Positions 59,859 through 64,000 of a stretch of DNA of 64,000 bases are shown here, one piece after another (positions within the stretch are counted from its first letter, which is position 1; each line of letters starts with the position of its first letter). The stretch is from Bacillota bacterium. GTDB lineage: Bacteria > Bacillota > Clostridia > Lachnospirales > Lachnospiraceae. The notes below the pieces were generated by a model. It saw only the letters and a list, made by a program, of their open reading frames with translations, made no database searches and had not been told where the DNA came from. The position numbers were made by a program, and so were the translations under genes. The stretch covers positions 1 through 64,000 of the forward strand of contig JAEYJO010000076.1 in NCBI GenBank assembly GCA_023408815.1. The letters are read 5' to 3'.

Positions 59859-61082
59859 TTGGACGAGAAAATGCTGACACTTGATAAGTTTGAAGAAGCT
59901 TCCGAGGTAGTAAAAAGGGTGACGCAGGAAACGAAGCTGGTTTACAGCGATTACCTGAGTGCTCAGACAGAAAACAAAGTGTACTTAAAGCCGGAAAACA
60001 TGCAGTTTACCGGAGCATATAAGGTGAGAGGCGCCTATTACAAAATAAGCACTTTATCCGAAGAAGAACGGAGCAGGGGGCTGATTACCGCTTCCGCAGG
60101 CAATCACGCGCAGGGAGTTGCCTATGCAGCAAAATGCAACGATGTGAGAGCGGTCATCGTCATGCCGACTACCACACCTCTTATCAAGGTGAACAGAACG
60201 AAGAGCTATGGTGCAGAGGTAATTCTTTACGGAGATGTTTACGATGAAGCCTGTGCCCGTGCTTATGAATTAGCGGAGGAAAAAGGATATACCTTTATCC
60301 ATCCCTTCGATGATTTGGCGATAGCGACGGGGCAGGGAACGGTGGCGATGGAAATCTTCAAGGAGCTTCCGTTGGTAGATTACATCTTGGTTCCTATAGG
60401 CGGAGGCGGACTGGCCACCGGCGTATCCACGCTCGCCAAGCTTCTCAATCCGAAGATCAAGGTAATCGGGGTGGAGCCGGCAGGAGCGAATTGCATGCAG
60501 GCTTCCTTGAAGGAAGGTAAGGTTGTCACTTTAGACCATGTGAACACGATTGCGGACGGAACGGCGGTGAAGACGCCGGGAAGCAAGATTTTCCCTTATC
60601 TGTCTGAAAATCTGGACGATGTTATTGCGGTGGAGGATGAGGAGCTGGTAGTTGCTTTTCTCGATATGGTGGAAAACCACAAGATGATAGTGGAGAATTC
60701 GGGACTTCTTACCGTAGCGGCTTTGAAGCATCTGCCGGTAAAGAATATGAGAATCGTCTCCATCTTAAGCGGCGGCAATATGGACGTGATTACGATGTCT
60801 TCGGTAGTACAGCAGGGCTTGATACTTCGTGACAGAATCTTTACCGTATCCGTATTGCTTCCGGATAAGCCGGGAGAGCTCAGCCGCGTATCGGATGTGA
60901 TCGCGAAGCAGAACGGCAATGTTATCAAGCTGGAGCACAACCAGTTCGTTTCCATTAACAGAAATGCAGCAGTGGAGCTTAGAATTACACTGGAGGCTTT
61001 CGGCCCTGAGCATAAAAAACAGATTATAGTGGCGCTTCATCAAAATGGATATAAGCCCAAGGCTGTCCGTACGATTATGTAA
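59859..61082 (+). CDS. ilvA: Threonine ammonia-lyase (dehydratase) with C-terminal ACT domain
   Basis: The 407-residue PLP enzyme forms 2-oxobutanoate and ammonia from threonine. PLP Lys lies in QFTGAYKVRGAYY, the phosphate-binding GGGGLATGVS loop is present, and NHAQGVAYAAK is the substrate Asn region. One ACT domain (about 325-407, beginning ILRDRIFTVSVLLPDKPGELS) is attached. The single ACT form is common in clostridia and may be biosynthetic or catabolic. The start is uncertain: TTG 59859 behind GGAGGATGAGG, or ATG 59871. A terminator follows. Confidence 0.94.
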   Translation: MDEKMLTLDKFEEASEVVKRVTQETKLVYSDYLSAQTENKVYLKPENMQFTGAYKVRGAYYKISTLSEEERSRGLITASAGNHAQGVAYAAKCNDVRAVIVMPTTTPLIKVNRTKSYGAEVILYGDVYDEACARAYELAEEKGYTFIHPFDDLAIATGQGTVAMEIFKELPLVDYILVPIGGGGLATGVSTLAKLLNPKIKVIGVEPAGANCMQASLKEGKVVTLDHVNTIADGTAVKTPGSKIFPYLSENLDDVIAVEDEELVVAFLDMVENHKMIVENSGLLTVAALKHLPVKNMRIVSILSGGNMDVITMSSVVQQGLILRDRIFTVSVLLPDKPGELSRVSDVIAKQNGNVIKLEHNQFVSINRNAAVELRITLEAFGPEHKKQIIVALHQNGYKPKAVRTIM

Positions 61083-61098
61083 ATAGGAATAAAATGGT

Positions 61099-61135
61099 AG
61101 AACGCATCATCGGATACTCGATGCGTTCTTTTTTT
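61099..61135 (+). terminator. Terminator after ilvA
   Basis: AGAACGCATC (61099-61108) pairs perfectly with GATGCGTTCT (61120-61129), followed by a T-run to 61135. Confidence 0.93.
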
Positions 61136-61405
61136 GTCGAATGAAGAATCCTCAAACGGAAGAACAAAAGTGTGCTCCGCACACTCTCGCGGCCCAATAC
61201 TCCAATCGCACAGCTTTTGTTTCGTGCGCGTAGCTGCGCATTGTGCCCGAAGGGCTTTTTATGTAATAGGAGCATTTTCCTATTACATGAATAAGTAAGA
61301 CTCGTAAGAAGAGGTCCGGTATGGTAGAATAGAAATCGGAGTAATGGAAATATTTATCAAAGAGAATGGTTACTATGATTGGTGCGGAGAGGCAGGAAGA
61401 GGATC
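61136..61405. repeat. Structured repeat-like element in a gene-free stretch
   Basis: This 270-base stretch has no gene. It begins with a partial copy of the 19-base palindrome (61140-61155). AACAAAAG-TGTGC (61163-61175) then pairs with GCACAGCTTTTGTT (61208-61221), with one bulge. GTGTGC-TCC-GCACAC lies inside. GCCC-GAA-GGGC is followed by five T residues (61245-61260), and ATGTAATAGGA (61261-61271) pairs with TCCTATTACAT (61278-61288). Such nested arms are typical of dispersed repeats or small RNAs. The rest up to the yitT-like gene is plain spacer with AGGAAGAGG as its ribosome-binding site. Confidence 0.6.
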
Positions 61406-62425
61406 ATGGATAAAAAAAAGGGGATTCCACTTGGGAAGATAGAAAAGGAAGCGATAAATAGGGATATGGATAAAGAGAGAGAGGAAAAAAGAGAGAAGGA
61501 AAGGGAAGAGGAAGATAAGTATATTCTGGAGATAGAGCAGGAATATGAGAAGCGGCGGGAAGAAGAGAAGACAGTAAAACAACGCATTCTGGATTATATT
61601 GTCATCACGTTGGCTTCTGTGGTGTATGCGGTGGGAGTCAGCCAGTTTATCGACCCAAATAATCTTGCTCCCGGAGGAGTGACGGGCGTCGCCATTATTT
61701 TGAATCGCATCGTACCGATGGAAACCGGTACCCTTATATTGATTATTAATATACCGATTATCCTATTGGGGATGTGGAAATTCGGAATAAGGTTCATTAT
61801 TTCAACCTTTTATGCCATTGCCGCCACATCACTTTTTACGAATCTTTTGGCACCTTTTGGAGCGGCGACGGATGACCTGCTGTTAGCTGCACTTGCCGGA
61901 AGCGTGCTGATTGCAGTGTCCATGGGTATTATTTTTAAGAGGGGAGCGACTACCGGAGGAACTGATATCATTATCAAATGCTTAAGGCTAAGGTATCCGC
62001 ATTTGAAGATGGGAATGTTGTTTTTCTTAACGGATGTGGGTGTAGTAGTGGCTTCCGCCTTTGTTTTTCAGGATATCGATTCCGCACTTTATGCCGGAAT
62101 CGCTGTGGTCGTTACGTCTATGATGCTGGATGTAGTTCTCTACGGCAGGGATGAGGCAAAATTGATTTATGTCATCAGCGATTTCTCCGCCAAGATTACG
62201 GACAGGCTTTTGGAGGACCTCGGCATCGGTGTCACACATTTGAATGGGCAGGGGGCATACAGCGGGAAGGATAAGCAGGTCATCATGTGCGTGTCAAAAA
62301 AAACGCTGGCTCCGAGAATCGAGGAAATCGTAAGGGAAGAAGATCCGGACGCATTTATGATAGTGACCAGTGCGACGGAAATATTTGGAGAAGGATATAA
62401 AAGTTATTTCAGCGAAAAGATTTGA
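61406..62425 (+). CDS. YitT-family membrane protein with a charged N-terminal helix
   Basis: The 339-residue protein has a Lys/Glu/Arg-rich, strongly helical cytoplasmic N-terminus (about 1-60) not usual in the family. Five or six transmembrane segments follow (about 65-240, with DPNNLAPGGVTGVAIILNR and RGATTGGTDIIIK), then a cytoplasmic DUF2179 domain (about 245-339, VIMCVSKKTLAPRIEEIVRE). YitT proteins are membrane proteins of undefined transport or regulatory function. ATG 61406 has a GAGG site. The in-frame extension from 61379 is rejected. Confidence 0.88.
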   Translation: MDKKKGIPLGKIEKEAINRDMDKEREEKREKEREEEDKYILEIEQEYEKRREEEKTVKQRILDYIVITLASVVYAVGVSQFIDPNNLAPGGVTGVAIILNRIVPMETGTLILIINIPIILLGMWKFGIRFIISTFYAIAATSLFTNLLAPFGAATDDLLLAALAGSVLIAVSMGIIFKRGATTGGTDIIIKCLRLRYPHLKMGMLFFLTDVGVVVASAFVFQDIDSALYAGIAVVVTSMMLDVVLYGRDEAKLIYVISDFSAKITDRLLEDLGIGVTHLNGQGAYSGKDKQVIMCVSKKTLAPRIEEIVREEDPDAFMIVTSATEIFGEGYKSYFSEKI

Positions 62426-62492
62426 ACAGTATTTATCATGTATGATAGAATATAAAAATAAGATACTAATGAAATCTGTCATTGACAGTCAA

Positions 62493-62524
62493 TAATCTGA
62501 CCGATATGGGGCAGTAATCTGACC
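62493..62524 (+). promoter_or_regulatory. Direct repeats upstream of the GH25 gene
   Basis: TAATCTGACC occurs at 62493-62502 and 62515-62524, a 22-base period, i.e. two helical turns. A TTGACA box at 62483-62488 lies just upstream. Phased repeats next to a -35 box suggest binding of an activator or repressor. No regulator is proposed. Confidence 0.45.
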
Positions 62525-62561
62525 CCAGGGAATCAGATAGGAGAAGCGGGGAACAGATAAT

Positions 62562-63659
62562 TTGGATACGGGAATGGGAAGCAGAAGGAGACGGAGGAAA
62601 AAAACGAGAAAGAACGGCGGCATGTGGCTGTCTGTAATTTTATGTATCATTGCCCTGGGGGCCTTGACGGGCTGTCTTTATCTTTCGGTAAAAAATCACG
62701 GTCTCGAGGGAGAGGTCAGCGAGGCGTTAGCTTATATCGACGAGGTCAATTCCATTACCACCTATACGGAGGAGGAATTGAATAAGAAGACGGAGGAAGC
62801 GGCTTTACAGGCATCATCGGAAAAGGAAGAGGAAATTCTGAATGAAATAAAAGGCAGAATGGAAAGCGGAGACGGGACCACCGCTATGCTTAAGTATTTC
62901 TATCCGGAAGAAATCGTTGTGGCTTCAGACGGCAGATATTATTTTTTTCCTGTTTTGGATACGATAAAGCATCATTCCTACAATGATGAACAGTTCGTTT
63001 TGAATGAGGATGAGACACTTCAATATCTTGAAAACGACGAAGTGGTTTCTCGGAAGGGAATCGATGTTTCCAAATACCAGACATCTATCGATTGGGAAAA
63101 GGTGGCACAGGACGATGTGGAATATGCATTTATTCGTCTCGGGATAAGAGGTTCCACGGAAGGAAAGCTGGCTTTGGACGATACTTTTGAAGAAAACGTG
63201 GAGGCGGCATTAGAAAATAAGATCGACGTAGGCGTATACTTCTTTACGCAGGCGCTGAACGAAGCGGAAGCGGTGGAGGAAGCTGAATTTGTCTTGGAGA
63301 ATATTGCAGATTATGACATTTCATATCCTATAGTGCTGGATGTGGAGGATATTGAGGTGAAGAATCCAAGAACGAAGGATATGACAATGCAGGATTGGAC
63401 GAACGTGTGCATCGCCTTTTGTGAAAGGATTAAGGAGGCCGGATATACGCCGATGATATATGGTAACTTGAAAACGTTCATGCTCATGTTGGATTTGACG
63501 CAGCTGGAGGAATACGATAAGTGGTTCGCATATTACAGCACTCCGCTGTACTTTCCTTATGAATTTGCTATGTGGCAGTATACCTCGACGGGCAGCGTAG
63601 ACGGAATCAAGGGCGACGTTGACCTGAACATAAGCATGAAGGATTGGAAGAATGAATGA
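62562..63659 (+). CDS. Membrane-anchored GH25 (lysozyme-like) protein
   Basis: The 365-residue protein has a very basic N-terminus (SRRRRRKKTRK), one transmembrane segment (about 21-43), a charged helical spacer (about 50-110) and a GH25 domain (about 165-365). The domain starts at KGIDVSKYQTSIDW and has the catalytic acid region PIVLDVEDIE and the end strand FAMWQYTSTG. It should cut peptidoglycan from outside the membrane. The start is TTG 62562 (GGGGA nine bases before) or ATG 62574. The araC-type gene overlaps its end by eight bases. Confidence 0.88.
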   Translation: MDTGMGSRRRRRKKTRKNGGMWLSVILCIIALGALTGCLYLSVKNHGLEGEVSEALAYIDEVNSITTYTEEELNKKTEEAALQASSEKEEEILNEIKGRMESGDGTTAMLKYFYPEEIVVASDGRYYFFPVLDTIKHHSYNDEQFVLNEDETLQYLENDEVVSRKGIDVSKYQTSIDWEKVAQDDVEYAFIRLGIRGSTEGKLALDDTFEENVEAALENKIDVGVYFFTQALNEAEAVEEAEFVLENIADYDISYPIVLDVEDIEVKNPRTKDMTMQDWTNVCIAFCERIKEAGYTPMIYGNLKTFMLMLDLTQLEEYDKWFAYYSTPLYFPYEFAMWQYTSTGSVDGIKGDVDLNISMKDWKNE

Positions 63660-64000
63660 TATAGCGGAATCATATGAAAAAACGGGATATCTCAACAAGC
63701 ATTATAAATTCTTTCATTTGAAAGATTTAGACAGCAGGAAATTCGATTACCATTACCACGATTTCGATAAAATAATATATTTTTTGAGCGGTAAGGCGGA
63801 TTATATGATAGAGGGCAAGAAATACCTGTTAGAGCCTCACGATTTTATTTTCGTCAATCGAAACGAAATACATAAGCCTATGGTAGATTTTTCTGTGCCT
63901 TATGAGCGCATGATATTATATATCGACCACGGCTTTATCGAAGGATATGCAAAAGAGGATTATGATCTGAGCGAATGCTTCGAGCGGACCTTTAAGGAGA
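63652..64000 (+). CDS. AraC-type regulator, N-terminal part (cut by window end)
   Basis: The gene opens at ATG 63652, eight bases inside the GH25 gene, with GGATTGGAAG as its ribosome-binding site. It remains open to the end of the window (116 codons). The visible part is a cupin ligand-binding domain: FDYHYHDFDKIIYFLSG, YMIEGKKYLLEPHD and FVNRNEIHKPM. This is the classic N-terminal half of AraC/XylS sugar-responsive regulators. The DNA-binding half must lie beyond 64000. Overlap with the lysozyme-like gene suggests a common transcript. Confidence 0.85.
   Translation, partial: MNDIAESYEKTGYLNKHYKFFHLKDLDSRKFDYHYHDFDKIIYFLSGKADYMIEGKKYLLEPHDFIFVNRNEIHKPMVDFSVPYERMILYIDHGFIEGYAKEDYDLSECFERTFKE

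Noticed and set aside
1..64000. CRISPR arrays, rRNA genes, prophage modules, antiphage operons
   Set aside because: No regularly spaced repeats, no rRNA-like stretches and no nuclease, helicase or phage structural genes were found on either strand.

Overview
The window looks like a low-to-mid GC Clostridia chromosome, most probably Lachnospiraceae. The evidence is the housekeeping block yceD-rpmF-plsX-acpP-rnc-smc-ftsY preceded by pta-ackA, the paired ACT/UPF0210 genes, a spore-type LysM/GH18 protein, and large multidomain sugar-binding lipoproteins. This assignment rests on gene content and recognised families, not on a database search.

Region by region: 1-9.5 kb is an accessory, stress-related stretch. 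It holds a cut-off GNAT acetyltransferase, a divergent TetR/hydrolase pair with twin operators, a frameshifted YdeI-like pseudogene, a K+-dependent-type membrane pyrophosphatase, a second GNAT, the ahpC-ahpF peroxide operon and a LysM/GH18 spore protein. At 9.6-11.4 kb a KimA-like APC permease lies on the minus strand. 11.7-17.3 kb is an amino-sugar/PTS island: a LicT-type antiterminator behind its own RAT/terminator switch, EIIA, HPr, EIICB, then nagB-nagA. 17.5-25.9 kb carries a small zinc-finger membrane protein, polA, coaE, an FtsA-like ATPase with a long C-terminal extension, a WalJ-type MBL hydrolase, and the ACT and UPF0210 proteins. 26-27.8 kb is a GH13 amylase under a LacI-type operator.

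28-42 kb is the most unusual part. It is a tight same-strand run of three paralogous lipoproteins (a propeller-like N-terminal half followed by a solute-binding domain), two sugar-type ABC permeases, a HlyD-like adaptor and a MacB-core-like membrane protein, ending in a methionine/folate bifunctional enzyme. No ATPase is encoded in the run.

42-48.4 kb holds an HPr-like protein without the catalytic histidine, tRNA-Gly(CCC), a diguanylate cyclase and a MarR-controlled heterodimeric ABC exporter. 48.4-59.8 kb is core housekeeping: tmcAL, pta, ackA, yceD, rpmF, plsX, acpP, rnc, smc, ftsY. 59.8-64 kb carries threonine dehydratase, a structured repeat-like element, a YitT-family protein, a GH25-domain protein and the start of an AraC-type regulator cut by the window end.

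Three points stand out. The 28-42 kb transporter run is one. A complementary pair of HPr proteins is the second: one has His15 but Lys at position 46, the other has the AKS serine but no His15. The third is the number of regulatory signals that can be read directly: twin TetR operators, a RAT switch, a LacI-type operator, several near-consensus sigma-A promoters and many terminators. No CRISPR array, rRNA, intact insertion sequence or prophage was seen.
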